DNA from: Actinoplanes palleronii
Lineage (GTDB): Bacteria; Actinomycetota; Actinomycetes; Mycobacteriales; Micromonosporaceae
Direction: 5' to 3'
NCBI RefSeq assembly: GCF_016862315.1
Contig: NZ_BOMS01000025.1
Span: 1-64,000, forward strand
DNA length: 64,000 nucleotides
The notes beneath the pieces are model-generated. The model worked only from the letters and a program-made list of their open reading frames with translations. It did not search any database and was not told the origin of the DNA. Positions 42,624-52,609 of this stretch are shown one piece after another (the stretch's first letter is position 1; the number at the start of each line of letters is the position of its first letter). Both the position numbers and the translations under genes were made by a program.

Positions 42624-43822
42624 CAGGCTCCTTCAGCCACAGTCGCGATCGTCCGCTGCGCTTGGGCGCGCGCCCATGCCTCCGCGGCCAGCACGTCATC
42701 GACGGTACCCGGCTCCGCGAAATCCGGGGCGGCGCCGAGCACCCGCTCCAGGGTGTCGACGATGCCCAGAAAAGGTAGCCGACCGGCGACGAAAGCGGCC
42801 ACACACTCTTCGTTCGCGGCGTTGAAGATCGCCGGACGGCAGCGCCCGGTCCGGCCGGCCTCCTTGGCCAGCTCGACCGCCGGGAACGCCTCGCTGTCCA
42901 GCGGGCGCAGCTCCCAGTTGTGCGCGAGGGTCCAGTCCACCCCGGCGGCCGCCGCCGGCACCCGGTCCGGCCAGGCCAGCGCGAGCGCGATCGGCAGCCG
43001 CATGTCCGGCGGGCTGGCCTGTGCCAGCGTCGACCCGTCGGTGAACTCGACGAGTGAGTGCAGCACCGACTGCGGGTGGACCATCACCTCGATGTCGTCG
43101 TACGACACCCCGAACAGCTCATGCGCCTCGATCACCTCGAGCGCCTTGTTCACCATCGTCGCCGAGTTGATCGTCACGACCGGGCCCATGTCCCAGGTCG
43201 GGTGCTTGAGCGCCTCCTCGGGGGTGACGTTCGTCAACTCCTGCCGCCGGCGGTCCCGGAACGCGCCCCCGCTGGCGGTCAGCACCAGCCGGCGCACCTC
43301 GTCGGCCCGTCCGCCGCGCAGGCACTGGGCCAGCGCGGAGTGCTCGGAGTCGACCGGGACGATCTGCCCTTCCTTGGCGATCCTCCGGACCAGCGGCCCG
43401 CCCGCGACGAGGGACTCCTTGTTGGCCAGGGCGAGGATCCGGCCGGACTCCAGCGCGGCCAGCGTCGGCGCCAGCCCGAGACTGCCGACCACCCCGTTGA
43501 GCACCACGTCACCGGGCCAGCGGGCCAGCTCGGTCATCGCGTCCGGACCGGCCACGATCTTGGGGAGCTTGAAGTCGCCGGACGACCAGCCACGCTTCTG
43601 CGCCTCGGCATAAAAAGCCAACTGCAGATCTTGTACGACCGAGGAGCGGGCGACCCCGACCACCTCGACGCCGAACTCCAGCGCCTGGGCGGCGAGCAGC
43701 CCGACGTTGCCGCCACCGGCACCGAGAGCGACCACCCGGAAGCGCTCCGGTTTGCGCCGCACGATGTCGAGGGCCTGGGTGCCGATGGATCCGGTGGAGC
43801 CGAGCAGGACGAGGTCTCGCAT
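42623..43822 (-). CDS. dxr: 1-deoxy-D-xylulose 5-phosphate reductoisomerase
   Basis: Second committed enzyme of the MEP pathway, NADPH-dependent. 399 residues: cofactor motif [17 protein letters not shown] at the start, NKESLVAGG near 128, [13 protein letters not shown] near 152, [11 protein letters not shown] near 176 and [22 protein letters not shown] near 200, with metal and substrate residues intact. ATG at 43822 with AGGAAG nine bases upstream. Head of the dxr-rseP-ispG operon. Confidence 0.96.
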   Translation of the reverse strand: MRDLVLLGSTGSIGTQALDIVRRKPERFRVVALGAGGGNVGLLAAQALEFGVEVVGVARSSVVQDLQLAFYAEAQKRGWSSGDFKLPKIVAGPDAMTELARWPGDVVLNGVVGSLGLAPTLAALESGRILALANKESLVAGGPLVRRIAKEGQIVPVDSEHSALAQCLRGGRADEVRRLVLTASGGAFRDRRRQELTNVTPEEALKHPTWDMGPVVTINSATMVNKALEVIEAHELFGVSYDDIEVMVHPQSVLHSLVEFTDGSTLAQASPPDMRLPIALALAWPDRVPAAAAGVDWTLAHNWELRPLDSEAFPAVELAKEAGRTGRCRPAIFNAANEECVAAFVAGRLPFLGIVDTLERVLGAAPDFAEPGTVDDVLAAEAWARAQAQRTIATVAEGA

Positions 43823-43889
43823 GCCGCCCATCTTCCTAGACGCCCGATCCACGGGTGAGCGCGGGACGCCGTCTGGGTACCAGGAGCGC

Positions 43890-44693
43890 GTGCCGATCAA
43901 GCTGTTCCGACTGTTGCGTGGGCGTGACCTCGCCCTGCACGCCGCCGCGGTGACCTTCTACAGCGGGATCGCGGTCGTCCCGGTCGCCCTGCTCGCCATC
44001 TGGCTGACCGGGCTGGTGGCCGGGGCCGACCGGGTCCGGCGGCTGACCGGCCGGACCATCGCGGCCCTGCCCGACCAGATCGGGGCGCCCCACGCGCTGT
44101 CCGCGCTGATCGAGGCGGGCCTGCACCTGACGCCGCTGTTCGCGCTGGCCAGCCTGCTCCCGGCCACCCTGTACGGCGAGGGCCTGCGCCGGGCGTTCGT
44201 CTCGCTGCGCCGCCCCGGCGAGTCGCTGGTCGGCTGGCGCGGCCGGGTGCTCTGGCTGCCGCTGCTGGCCGCCGCGCCGGCGCTGCTGCTCTCGCTGTTC
44301 CTGGCCCTGCCCACCACCAGCGCCCTGTGGATCCGCGGCGGCTGGTGGTCGGTGCTGGGCGTGGTGCTGTCCTTCCTGGCCGCCTGGCTGGTGCTCACCC
44401 CGGTGGTGATCTGGGTGTTCCGCTACGTCGCGCCGGGCCGGCCGCCGTGGCTGCCGACCGTGCTGATCGGCTCGTTCACCGCCGCCAACCTGTCCGGCTT
44501 CCTGCACGGGTTCGTGCTGTTCTGCTCGCTGCCACTGAACCTGGGCGCGCCGTTCGGCGGATTCGACATGATCGGCGGGGTGGTGGCGGTCGGCCTGTGG
44601 CTCTACCTGTTCCACACGATCGTCCTGGTCGGCTTCGCCGTGACGCACGCCGTCAAGCCGGACGCAACCGACGTTTCGCCCGACAGCAGGTGA
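43890..44693 (+). CDS. YihY/BrkB-family membrane protein
   Basis: A 267-residue protein with six predicted membrane helices, of the YihY/virulence factor BrkB family, identified by [20 protein letters not shown], the [15 protein letters not shown] loop, and the [20 protein letters not shown] segment near the end. Function in the family is unsettled (permease-like). GTG start with AGGAG four bases upstream. Divergent from dxr. Confidence 0.85.
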   Translation: MPIKLFRLLRGRDLALHAAAVTFYSGIAVVPVALLAIWLTGLVAGADRVRRLTGRTIAALPDQIGAPHALSALIEAGLHLTPLFALASLLPATLYGEGLRRAFVSLRRPGESLVGWRGRVLWLPLLAAAPALLLSLFLALPTTSALWIRGGWWSVLGVVLSFLAAWLVLTPVVIWVFRYVAPGRPPWLPTVLIGSFTAANLSGFLHGFVLFCSLPLNLGAPFGGFDMIGGVVAVGLWLYLFHTIVLVGFAVTHAVKPDATDVSPDSR

Positions 44694-44720
44694 CCGGAAC
44701 GCGAGGTAGCGTCGATCCAC

Positions 44721-46286
44721 ATGACCCCCCTTCCCGACCGCGCTGACGTGGTGATCATCGGAGCCGGTCACAACGGCCTGGTCTCCGCGATCATGCTGGC
44801 CCGCGCCGGGCTCGACGTCGTCGTGCTCGAGGCGGCCGGAGTGCTCGGCGGCGCGACCCGCACCGAGCACCCGTTCGCCGAGGTCCCCGGACTCGGCCAG
44901 TCCACCGGTTCGTACCTGCTCGGCCTGATGCCGCCGGAGCTGCTGCGCACGCTCGACGTCGACATCCCGATGCTGCGCCGCGATCCGCACTACTTCCTGC
45001 CGACGCCCGGCCCGGCCGGCTCGCCGTACCTGCTGTTCGGCCAGGACCGGCAGGCCACCCGGCAGCAGCTGGAGACGTTCTTCTCGGCCCGGGACGCGGC
45101 CGCCGACGAGGCCCTGGCCGTGGAGATCGGCGCGCTGCGCGCCGACCTGGCCCCGGCCTGGCTGGAGGAGCCGGCGTCGGTCGAGGCGATCGCCGACCGG
45201 CACATCCGGCCGCAGCTGCAGAGCACGTTCCTCGACCTGGTGCGCGGCTCGGTCGCCGACTACCTGGCCCGGTTCGGCTTCAAGAGCGAGCTGCTGACCA
45301 GCATGTACGCGGTCACCGACGGCCTGTCCGGGCTGACCGCGGGCCCGGACGACCCGGGCACCGGGCACAACTTCCTGGTGCACAACATGTGCCGGCTGCC
45401 CGGCGCGGACGGCACCTGGCTGATCGCCGAGGGCGGGATGGGCACGGTCTCCCGGGTCTTCGCCGACGCGGCGCGGGCGGCCGGCGCGAAGCTGTTCACC
45501 GATGCCGAGGTGACCTCGGTGACGATCGACGGCGGCGCGGCCAGCGGGGTGGTGCTGGCCGACGGACGGACGATCGGCGCCCGGGTGGTGCTCGGCAGCT
45601 GCGATCCGTACCGGCTGATGTCGCTGGTGCCGGACGGCACGCTGCCCGCCGCGCTGACCTCGCGGATGGCCGCGGTGAAACGGCCCGGCAGCACCCTCAA
45701 GATCAACCTCGCGCTGCGGGACCTGCCCACGTTCAGCTGCCTGCCGGCCGGGGCGCCGTCGCCGTTCGGGTCGACGATCCACCTGCTGCCCAGCGCCGGC
45801 GACTCGCCGATGGCCGCGCTGCGCGCCATGTGGGCCGACGTGCAGGCCGGGAAGCTGCCCGACGAGCCGACCATCGAGTGGTATGTGCACACCACGGTCG
45901 ACCCGTCGCTGCGGGACGCCGCGGGCCACCACTCGTCCGCGCTGTTCGTGCAGTCGGTGCCGTTCCAGCCGGCCGGCTCGTCCTGGGACGCGGAACTCCC
46001 GGCGTACGTGGACCGTCTCCTGGCGATCTGCGACCGCTACGCGCCGGGCACGTCCGACCTGGTCGCGGACGTGTTCGCGCTCACCCCGCCGGGCATCGAG
46101 GAGCACTTCGGGATCACCGGCGGCCACATCCACCACGTGGACAACACTGTCGCCTTCGACCAGCGGATGCCGTATTTCACCGGCGTCGACGGGCTCTACG
46201 CGGGCTCGGCCGGCACCCACCCGGCGGGCAGTGTGATCGGCGCCGCCGGCCACAACGTCGCGGTGCGCATCCTCAAAGACCTTTAA
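44721..46286 (+). CDS. FAD-dependent phytoene-desaturase-type oxidoreductase
   Basis: A 521-residue flavoprotein. The dinucleotide fold is VVIIGAGHNGLVSAIMLARAG near residue 10, followed by the CrtI-like VLEAAGVLGGATRTE. The C-terminal YAGSAGTHPAGSVIGAAGHN closes the FAD site. The protein is related to PYROXD2/phytoene dehydrogenase rather than to a carotenoid cluster, as no carotenoid genes are near. Probably oxidises a hydrophobic or amine substrate. 27 bp after the YihY-like gene and likely co-transcribed. Confidence 0.88.
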   Translation: MTPLPDRADVVIIGAGHNGLVSAIMLARAGLDVVVLEAAGVLGGATRTEHPFAEVPGLGQSTGSYLLGLMPPELLRTLDVDIPMLRRDPHYFLPTPGPAGSPYLLFGQDRQATRQQLETFFSARDAAADEALAVEIGALRADLAPAWLEEPASVEAIADRHIRPQLQSTFLDLVRGSVADYLARFGFKSELLTSMYAVTDGLSGLTAGPDDPGTGHNFLVHNMCRLPGADGTWLIAEGGMGTVSRVFADAARAAGAKLFTDAEVTSVTIDGGAASGVVLADGRTIGARVVLGSCDPYRLMSLVPDGTLPAALTSRMAAVKRPGSTLKINLALRDLPTFSCLPAGAPSPFGSTIHLLPSAGDSPMAALRAMWADVQAGKLPDEPTIEWYVHTTVDPSLRDAAGHHSSALFVQSVPFQPAGSSWDAELPAYVDRLLAICDRYAPGTSDLVADVFALTPPGIEEHFGITGGHIHHVDNTVAFDQRMPYFTGVDGLYAGSAGTHPAGSVIGAAGHNVAVRILKDL

Positions 46287-46291
46287 GACCC

Positions 46292-46344
46292 TTTTTGTGT
46301 ACGGCGGGGAGCCCCGATGCGGAGCTCCCCGCCGTACCAAAAAA
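46292..46344. terminator. Bidirectional intrinsic terminator
   Basis: GTACGGCGGGGAGC (46299-46312) and GCTCCCCGCCGTAC (46324-46337) form a perfect 14-bp stem, flanked by TTTTT on the left and AAAAAAA on the right. It ends the FAD gene on + and the MBL-Rieske gene on -. Confidence 0.92.
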
Positions 46345-46349
46345 AGGTC

Positions 46350-47915
46350 TCAGGGGTTGTCGGTCTTGTTGGCGCGGATCTTGTGACCGACACCGGTCAG
46401 GCAGCGGCCGCTCGGCAGGTCGAACTTCCAGCCGTGCAGCTGGCAGGTCAGCACGTTGCCGTCGAGCACACCGAAGCGGGACAGGTCGGCCTTGAGGTGC
46501 GGGCATCGGCGCTGCACGGTCCAGTCGCCGAACTGGATGTCCTCGGCGTCGACCGACTTCTCGTGCTCGTCGTACCAGCCCTCCGCGTACTGCAGACGCT
46601 CCTCGGAGAGGCACTTGAAGAACGCGTAGACGAACTCGTTGTACTGACCGATCCGGGCCGCGGCGAAGCGGCAGGACAGGAACAGCGAGTTGACCCAGTC
46701 ACCCTCGTCGATGAAAATCAGGTGCTCGATCAGCGCGCGCCCGGTCTTGAAGCGGTAGCGGACCTTCTCGTCGGCATACGCCCGGACCTGCTTGCCCGGG
46801 AAGTCCACCACGATCGACTCGACGACCTCGCCGTCCGGCCCGAACGAGTCGGTCAGGTCGAAGCGGACCGGGCCGCCGACCCCGTTCGCCATGTAGATCG
46901 ACTCTTCGAGCAGCGGCTCGATCCGCTTCTTCATGGCGCCCAGCACGTCGATCTCCGGGTGCCGCCAGGACGCCTTCTCGGCGGCGATGACCGGCGCCTT
47001 GCGCTCCCGCATCTCCTCGAGGTGGGCGACCTTGTTGGCGAAGAACTCGTCGACCGGCATCGGGTGCGTGGTGGTCTGCGTCGCGCCGCCGTCGGAGAGC
47101 GTCGTCACGCTGCCGGGCAGCTGCACGACGGCGTTGGTGCCGCCGACCTTCGCGTACTCGGTCAGGAACACCGACTGGTCCGGGAAGATGTTGCCCTCGT
47201 CACCGTGGATGTCGTTGAACTGCCACAGCGAGTCGTCGAGGAAACACGGCGGGCCGGCGATCGGGAAGACGAAGTCGGCCTTCAGGTCGTCGATGTAGCG
47301 CCAGGTGCGGTCGAACTGCCGCTCCCGCTTCTGCTTGCCGAACGCGGTCTTCGCGTTCTCCGGCAGCTCGTAGACCATCGGGTACCAGATCGCGCCGGAG
47401 AACTGCAGCAGGTGCGCGTGCACCCGGCCCAGCTCGTTGAAGCGGACCAGGTCGGTGGGACGGGCGTCGTTCTGGTTCAGCACCCGGATGCCGTCGTGCT
47501 CCACCCAGAGCGACGAGTCGCCGATCGGGCCGTCGGTCGGGCTGATCAGCGCCTGGATCATCACCTTGAGCCCGCCGTCGAGCTCGTGCACCTCGTCGGA
47601 CTTCGTCCGGAAGAAGCTGGTGAAGCCCAGGTCGCGCAGCTCGTCCTCGAGCTGGCTGGTCGGGTACTCCGGCAGCAGGACGGTGGCCTTCTTGCTGATG
47701 AAGCGCTTCAGGTGCTCCGCGTCGAAGTGGTCCCGGTGCAGGTGGGAGACGTAGAGGTAGTCGACGTCACCGAGGGTCTCCCAGTCGAGCTGGGAGTTGT
47801 CCGGGAACGGGAACCAGGAGGCGAAGTACGCCGGGTTCACCCACGGATCGCACAGAATGCTGCCCGCGGCGGTGTCGATCCGCATGCTCGCATGGCCGGT
47901 GCCGGTGATCCGCAC
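46350..47915 (-). CDS. Metallo-beta-lactamase-fold / Rieske [2Fe-2S] fusion protein
   Basis: A 521-residue fusion. The N-terminal two thirds are an UlaG-like metallo-beta-lactamase fold: SHLHRDHF (HxHxDH at 58-63), then FPIAGPPC and other metal-site strands to about 260. The C-terminus is a Rieske domain: CPH near 471 and CQLH near 491, in a GWKFDLPSGRC context. Both metal sites look complete. The combination resembles CMP-N-acetylneuraminate hydroxylase, which joins the same two folds in the opposite order. GTG at 47915 with AAGGAG eight bases upstream. Likely a metal/iron oxygenase or hydrolase; substrate unknown. Confidence 0.9.
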   Translation of the reverse strand: MRITGTGHASMRIDTAAGSILCDPWVNPAYFASWFPFPDNSQLDWETLGDVDYLYVSHLHRDHFDAEHLKRFISKKATVLLPEYPTSQLEDELRDLGFTSFFRTKSDEVHELDGGLKVMIQALISPTDGPIGDSSLWVEHDGIRVLNQNDARPTDLVRFNELGRVHAHLLQFSGAIWYPMVYELPENAKTAFGKQKRERQFDRTWRYIDDLKADFVFPIAGPPCFLDDSLWQFNDIHGDEGNIFPDQSVFLTEYAKVGGTNAVVQLPGSVTTLSDGGATQTTTHPMPVDEFFANKVAHLEEMRERKAPVIAAEKASWRHPEIDVLGAMKKRIEPLLEESIYMANGVGGPVRFDLTDSFGPDGEVVESIVVDFPGKQVRAYADEKVRYRFKTGRALIEHLIFIDEGDWVNSLFLSCRFAAARIGQYNEFVYAFFKCLSEERLQYAEGWYDEHEKSVDAEDIQFGDWTVQRRCPHLKADLSRFGVLDGNVLTCQLHGWKFDLPSGRCLTGVGHKIRANKTDNP

Positions 47916-48041
47916 TTTGTCGCTCCTTCGTTCGGCGCCGTTGTGACCGCCTCGAAAGTACAGCCGGGTTGCCGGGTTCCGCCCGGCGACCCCGTGACAG
48001 ACTGAGTACCGACGTACCGAGCATCGACGAGGAGGACCGAC

Positions 48042-48275
48042 GTGTCCGCGGAAGAACACCACGAGGTCTACGCCCCGGACCAGCTGAAGCCGACGAACCG
48101 TCGTCGGGCCCAGCGTGGCGCGATCATCTCGGCCGTGGTCCTGCTGATGTTTTTCTGGGGCAACCAGTCCGGCAACACCGAGAAGGTGTGGCTCGTCGTG
48201 ATCGCGGTCCTGCTCGTCGCCACCGTGATCGGCGACGTGGTGCTGCGCAAGGCCGGCCTGCGGCCCAACGACTGA
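48042..48275 (+). CDS. DUF2631 small membrane protein
   Basis: A 77-residue protein of the actinobacterial DUF2631 family: hydrophilic start (SAEEHHEVYAPDQLKPTNRR) and two closely spaced membrane helices (AIISAVVLLMFFWGNQ and VWLVVIAVLLVATVIGDVVL). Relatives are encoded near dxr or rlmN in mycobacteria. Function unknown. Start is GTG. Confidence 0.85.
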   Translation: MSAEEHHEVYAPDQLKPTNRRRAQRGAIISAVVLLMFFWGNQSGNTEKVWLVVIAVLLVATVIGDVVLRKAGLRPND

Positions 48276-48293
48276 CCCGTTCTCCACAGCACG

Positions 48294-48327
48294 AAAAAGG
48301 GGCCCCGCTCAGCGGGACCCCTTTTTT
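48294..48327. terminator. Bidirectional intrinsic terminator
   Basis: AAAAAGGGGCCCCGCT and AGCGGGACCCCTTTTTT form an 11-bp stem (one C-A mismatch) around a single C, with A- and T-runs. Between convergent DUF2631 and DivIVA-like gene ends. Confidence 0.88.
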
Positions 48328-48335
48328 GACACGTC

Positions 48336-49646
48336 TTACCGGTGGCGCAGCAGGATGTCCTTGACCTGGCGCAGCGCCGCGTCGACCTCGGCCTCGAAAT
48401 ACCCGTTCGGCACCAGGCCGAACTGCAGCATGTCCAGGTCGTTCTCGTTCACCGGCATCGGGCCACGCCCGGTCATCGCCTGCAGGATGCCCTCGAACAG
48501 CCGGTCGACCTGCATCGGGTCGTACCCGCTGCCGAACCGTCGCGGCTGGAACGTGCGACGCAGCTGGTCGACCAGGTAGAGCTCGCCGCCCGGCTCGCCG
48601 ATCGGCGGGCCCAGGTGCGACTGCTGCTGCGGCGGCGGGGGCTGCTGCTGGCCGTACCCGGCGGGCGGGCCGCTCATCGGAGCGCCCTGCGGCGGCCCGG
48701 GCGGCTGCATCGGGCCACCCATCGGAGGGCCGGGCGGCATCTGCTGGCCGCCGTACCCCCGTGGGTCACGCTCACGCTCCGGCATCCGGATCTCGGCGGT
48801 CATGTCGGTCCGGCCGTGCCGGCCCGGCTCGAAGCCGCCGAACGAGGTGGGCTCGTCGTACGCGCTCTGGTCGTACTGCGCGTTGCGCTGCGGCAACTGG
48901 GGCTGCTGCGGCTGCGGAGGCAGCTGCTGCTGACCGCCGTACGAGGTGGGCTCGTCGTACCGGCCGTACTGGTCGGGCGGGGGCATCTGGGGGCGCTGCG
49001 GCATCTGCGGCGGCATGCCCCGGTCGTCCCGGACCGGTGCGGGGATCCGCTCGGTCTGCGCCATACCGGGGTTGCTCATGCCGGGGTTGCCGAACTGCTG
49101 ACCCTGACCGCCGAACTGCTGGCCCTGGCCCTGACCGGGGCCCGGACCGCCGAACTGCTGGCCCTGGCCCTGACCGCCGAACTGCTGGCCCTGACCGGGA
49201 CCGCCGCCCGGAGCGCCCATGCCGGCGCCGGCCATCCCGTTGCGCGGCATGCCGCTGCCCGGGCCGCCGGAGAGCGCGGGCGGGCCGCTCGGCTGCCCGA
49301 TCGGACCGGACCGGTCGATGGAGCCACGGTCGATCGCACCGGACCGGTCAGCCGACAGGCCACCACGCATCGAGTCACGCATCGGGTCGACCGGACGGCC
49401 GCCCCGCTCCTCGAACTCGGCGAGCTGACGCTCGACCCGGTCGAGGTGCAGGTCCACCTGCCACTCGTCGTAGCCGCCGAAGCGCACCCGGAAGACGACG
49501 TCGTGCACTTCCTGAGCGGCGACCGGCGGACCGGCCTGCTCGCCGGCCAGGGTCGCCTCGACCCGGTCCAGGAAGGCGTCGACCTCGTCGACCTTGTAGC
49601 CCCGGCGCAGCGCGCGCCGCCGGAAACGCTGTCCCTGACTCGTCAC
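48336..49646 (-). CDS. DivIVA-domain protein with long Gln/Pro/Gly-rich centre
   Basis: A 436-residue protein with three DivIVA-like GYxxxxVD motifs: FRRRALRRGYKVDEVDAFLD at the start, FGGYDEWQVDLHLDRVERQL near 60 and FGSGYDPMQVDRLFEGIL near 360. Between them lie about 250 residues of low complexity (GQGQQFGGQGQ repeats, then PPGPPQGAPMSGPP and QQLPPQPQQPQ). DivIVA proteins mark curved or growing membrane. GTG at 49646 with GGGAGACGTT upstream. Last in the rpsB-tsf-pyrH-frr-cdsA-rlmN direction, whose products concern translation and envelope growth. Confidence 0.85.
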   Translation of the reverse strand: MTSQGQRFRRRALRRGYKVDEVDAFLDRVEATLAGEQAGPPVAAQEVHDVVFRVRFGGYDEWQVDLHLDRVERQLAEFEERGGRPVDPMRDSMRGGLSADRSGAIDRGSIDRSGPIGQPSGPPALSGGPGSGMPRNGMAGAGMGAPGGGPGQGQQFGGQGQGQQFGGPGPGQGQGQQFGGQGQQFGNPGMSNPGMAQTERIPAPVRDDRGMPPQMPQRPQMPPPDQYGRYDEPTSYGGQQQLPPQPQQPQLPQRNAQYDQSAYDEPTSFGGFEPGRHGRTDMTAEIRMPERERDPRGYGGQQMPPGPPMGGPMQPPGPPQGAPMSGPPAGYGQQQPPPPQQQSHLGPPIGEPGGELYLVDQLRRTFQPRRFGSGYDPMQVDRLFEGILQAMTGRGPMPVNENDLDMLQFGLVPNGYFEAEVDAALRQVKDILLRHR

Positions 49647-49683
49647 AACGTCTCCCACTCCGCTCGCTGGGACCTACGCCCAG

Positions 49684-50862
49684 TCACTGTGCCACCTCCG
49701 CGTCGGCTGCGACGCCGTCTGCGCCTGCCTGCGTCAACTCCCCCGCGGCCAGCTGGCCGCAGGCGCCGTCGATCTCCCGGCCGCGGGTGTCGCGCACCGT
49801 TGTCTCCACACCGGCCGCGAGCAGCCGCCGGACGAACTCCCGCTCGACCGGCTTCGGGCTGGCATCCCACTTGCTGCCCGGGGTCGGGTTCAGCGGGATG
49901 AGGTTCACATGGGCCAGCTTGCCGTGCAGTAGGCGGCCAAGCAGGTCGGCACGCCAGGGCTGATCGTTTACGTCCCTGATCAGGGCGTATTCGATGGAGA
50001 CCCGACGGCCGGTCTGCGCCGCGTAGTCGAACGCGGCATCGAGCACCTCGGCCACCTTCCAACGCTGGTTGACGGGCACAAGCTCATCGCGCAGATCATC
50101 ATCGGGGGCGTGCAGTGACAACGCAAGAGTCACTGAGAGCTGTTCGGCGATCAACCGGCGCATTGCGGGCACCAAACCCACCGTGGACACCGTGATGTGC
50201 CGTTGTGAAAGTCCGAGACCCTCCGGAGCAGGGGTTGTCAGGCGGCGGACCGCCTCGATCACCCGGGGATAGTTGGCCAGCGGCTCACCCATCCCCATGA
50301 AGACCACCCGGGACAACCGGGGCGGTGAACCGGTGACCACGCCGGAGGCGGCCACCCCGGCCAGATAGACGCACTGGTCGACGATCTCGGCCACCGAGAG
50401 GTTGCGGGTCAGGCCCTGCTGGCCGGTCGCGCAGAACGGGCAGGCCATCCCGCAGCCGGCCTGGCTGGAGACACAGGCCGTCACCCGGTTCGAATACCCC
50501 ATCAGCACGCTCTCGACCAGAGCGCCGTCGTGCAGCTTCCACAGCGTCTTACGGGTCGCGCCGTCGTCGCAGTCCTGCTCCCGGATCGGGGTCAGCAGGG
50601 TGGGCAGCAGATCGGCGGTGATCCGGTCACGCGAGGCGGCGGGGAGATCCGTCATCGCCGAGGCGTCACGGACGAACCTGCCGAAGTAGTGGGTGGAGAG
50701 CTGCTTGGCCCGGAACGCCGGCTCGCCCAGGGCGGCGACGGCCGCCTTGCGCGCGTCGAGGTCGAGATCCGCCAGGTGGCGCGGGGGCATGCTGGGACGG
50801 CGGCGAGTGATGACCGCGTCGGGCTTGTCGGGACTGATCGGGATGACCGGAAGAATCGTCAT
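49684..50862 (-). CDS. rlmN: 23S rRNA/tRNA adenosine-C2 methyltransferase
   Basis: A 392-residue radical-SAM methyltransferase that makes m2A2503 in 23S rRNA and m2A37 in tRNA. The CX3CX2C motif is CGMACPFC near 132; the accessory catalytic Cys is in [13 protein letters not shown] near 370, and GMGEPLANY near 190 is family-typical. N-terminal accessory domain residues 1-100. ATG at 50862. It stands between cdsA and the DivIVA-like gene, a common actinobacterial order. Confidence 0.96.
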   Translation of the reverse strand: MTILPVIPISPDKPDAVITRRRPSMPPRHLADLDLDARKAAVAALGEPAFRAKQLSTHYFGRFVRDASAMTDLPAASRDRITADLLPTLLTPIREQDCDDGATRKTLWKLHDGALVESVLMGYSNRVTACVSSQAGCGMACPFCATGQQGLTRNLSVAEIVDQCVYLAGVAASGVVTGSPPRLSRVVFMGMGEPLANYPRVIEAVRRLTTPAPEGLGLSQRHITVSTVGLVPAMRRLIAEQLSVTLALSLHAPDDDLRDELVPVNQRWKVAEVLDAAFDYAAQTGRRVSIEYALIRDVNDQPWRADLLGRLLHGKLAHVNLIPLNPTPGSKWDASPKPVEREFVRRLLAAGVETTVRDTRGREIDGACGQLAAGELTQAGADGVAADAEVAQ

Positions 50863-50905
50863 GGCGTATCCAGTCTCCCACGCTCGCTGAGTACGTCGCC
50901 CATAG

Positions 50906-51985
50906 CTAGTTCGGCGCGATGATCGCGAAGAGCAGGTAGGCCGTGGGGACCGCGAAGAGGATGGAGTCCAACCGGTCCATCAGCCCACCATGGCCGGGCA
51001 GCAGGTTGCTCATGTCCTTCACGCGGAGGTCCCGCTTCAGCATCGACTCGAACAGGTCGCCGAGAACCGCGACCACCGAGATCACCGCGCCGAACAGGAG
51101 GCCGTAGTAGACCGGCACCTCCATCAGGAAGAACAGCAACGCGCCGCTGCCGATCGCGGCCGCCGTGACCGAGCCGGCGAAGCCCTCCCAGGACTTCTTC
51201 GGGCTGATCTTCGGGGCCATCGGGGTCTTGCCGAAGAAGACGCCGGCCGCGTAACCACCGGTGTCCGAGAGCACCACGGCGACGACGGTGGCGAGCACCC
51301 GCCACTGTCCGTCGTCCTCCGGCCGGACCAGCATCGCGGCGAAGCTGAGCAGGAACGGCACGTAGACGGCGATCAGCGTGATCGCGGTGAAGTCGCGGCG
51401 CACCGCCTGCATACCGTCGGCGAGACGCCAGAGGGCCGCGGCGCCGATCGTGGCGACCAGGCCGAGGGTGAGCGCGTCGGTGCCCTCGTACCAGGCCAGG
51501 CCGGTCATCACCACGGTGCCGGCGATCAGCGGGACCAGCGGCGGGCGGGCGCCGGTCACGGTCAGCGCGCGGGCGGTCTCCCAGACCCCGACGGCTGCCG
51601 CCACGACCACCACGCCCAGCAGGGCCGGCGGCCAGACCAGCAGCGACGCCAGGACGACCAGGCCCAGGCTGAGCCCGACCGCGATGGCGGCGGGCAGGTT
51701 GCGCCCGGCCCGGCTCTTGCCCTGCTCACCCTGGCCACGGCCGGCACGACGCCGGCCCTTGACCCGTTTGCCGGCCGGCGGCTCGAGCGGGCCGTCCGGC
51801 GCGTTCATCGGAGCGGGCCGCTCGTCCACGTGCCGGACCGGATCGGGGTAGGCCTGCGCGGCGGGACTGCGCCGGTGCTCGGCATACGGATCCTCCGGGG
51901 TGGCGGGGGTGCGATGGGCGTACGACGCCGGCACGCTGGTGTCGTCGCCGGAGGCCTGCCCGGCACGCGGATCGAGGTAGGACAT
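50906..51985 (-). CDS. cdsA: Phosphatidate cytidylyltransferase
   Basis: A 359-residue CDP-diacylglycerol synthase. The first 95 residues are a hydrophilic, Pro/Arg-rich cytoplasmic extension (common in this genus group), followed by seven to eight membrane segments and the family signature [18 protein letters not shown] then [11 protein letters not shown] near the end; [20 protein letters not shown] marks the active-site loop. Makes CDP-DAG for phospholipid synthesis. Its ATG overlaps the frr stop by one base (TGATG). Confidence 0.95.
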   Translation of the reverse strand: MSYLDPRAGQASGDDTSVPASYAHRTPATPEDPYAEHRRSPAAQAYPDPVRHVDERPAPMNAPDGPLEPPAGKRVKGRRRAGRGQGEQGKSRAGRNLPAAIAVGLSLGLVVLASLLVWPPALLGVVVVAAAVGVWETARALTVTGARPPLVPLIAGTVVMTGLAWYEGTDALTLGLVATIGAAALWRLADGMQAVRRDFTAITLIAVYVPFLLSFAAMLVRPEDDGQWRVLATVVAVVLSDTGGYAAGVFFGKTPMAPKISPKKSWEGFAGSVTAAAIGSGALLFFLMEVPVYYGLLFGAVISVVAVLGDLFESMLKRDLRVKDMSNLLPGHGGLMDRLDSILFAVPTAYLLFAIIAPN

Positions 51986-52542
51986 CAGACTTCGAGCAGC
52001 TCGGCTTCCTTGTGCTTGAGAAGCTCGTCGATCACCGCGACGTACCGGTGGGTGACGTCGTCGAGCTCCTTCTCACCACGACGGCCGTCATCTTCCCCGG
52101 CCTCGCCGTCCTTGACCAGCTTGTCGATCTGATCCTTGGCCTTGCGGCGCACGTTGCGGATCGCGACCCGGCTCTCCTCGGACTTGCCGCGCGCCACCTT
52201 GATCATCTCGCGACGACGTTCCTCGGTCATCTGCGGGAGGTGGATGCGCAGCTGGGTGCCCTCGTTGTTCGGGTTGACCCCGAGGTCCGAGTCGCGGATG
52301 GCCCGCTCGATCGGGCCGAGCTGGGTACCGTCGTACGGCTTGACGATGACCATGCGCGGCTCCGGAACACCGACCGAGGCCATCTGGGTCACCGGGGTGG
52401 GCGCGCCGTAGTAGTCCACCATGATCTTCGAGAACATCGCCGGAGTCGCCCGGCCGGTACGGATGGCGGCGAACTCCTCCTTGGCGTGCTCGACCGCGCT
52501 TTCCATCTTCTCTTCGGCCTCGAAGAGGGTTTCCTCGATCAC
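51985..52542 (-). CDS. frr: Ribosome recycling factor
   Basis: A 185-residue factor that with EF-G separates ribosomes after termination. The three-helix-bundle sequence runs from [20 protein letters not shown] through [19 protein letters not shown] and [18 protein letters not shown] to AEDIQKLT-like tail [15 protein letters not shown]. Length is standard. Coupled to cdsA downstream; 67 bp after pyrH. Confidence 0.97.
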   Translation of the reverse strand: MIEETLFEAEEKMESAVEHAKEEFAAIRTGRATPAMFSKIMVDYYGAPTPVTQMASVGVPEPRMVIVKPYDGTQLGPIERAIRDSDLGVNPNNEGTQLRIHLPQMTEERRREMIKVARGKSEESRVAIRNVRRKAKDQIDKLVKDGEAGEDDGRRGEKELDDVTHRYVAVIDELLKHKEAELLEV

Positions 52543-52609
52543 CGGCTCTTCTCGCCTCCTTGCTGGCTTCGGTGGTGCGGGATGTGGGGACGTCCGCGGG
52601 TCAGCGAGC

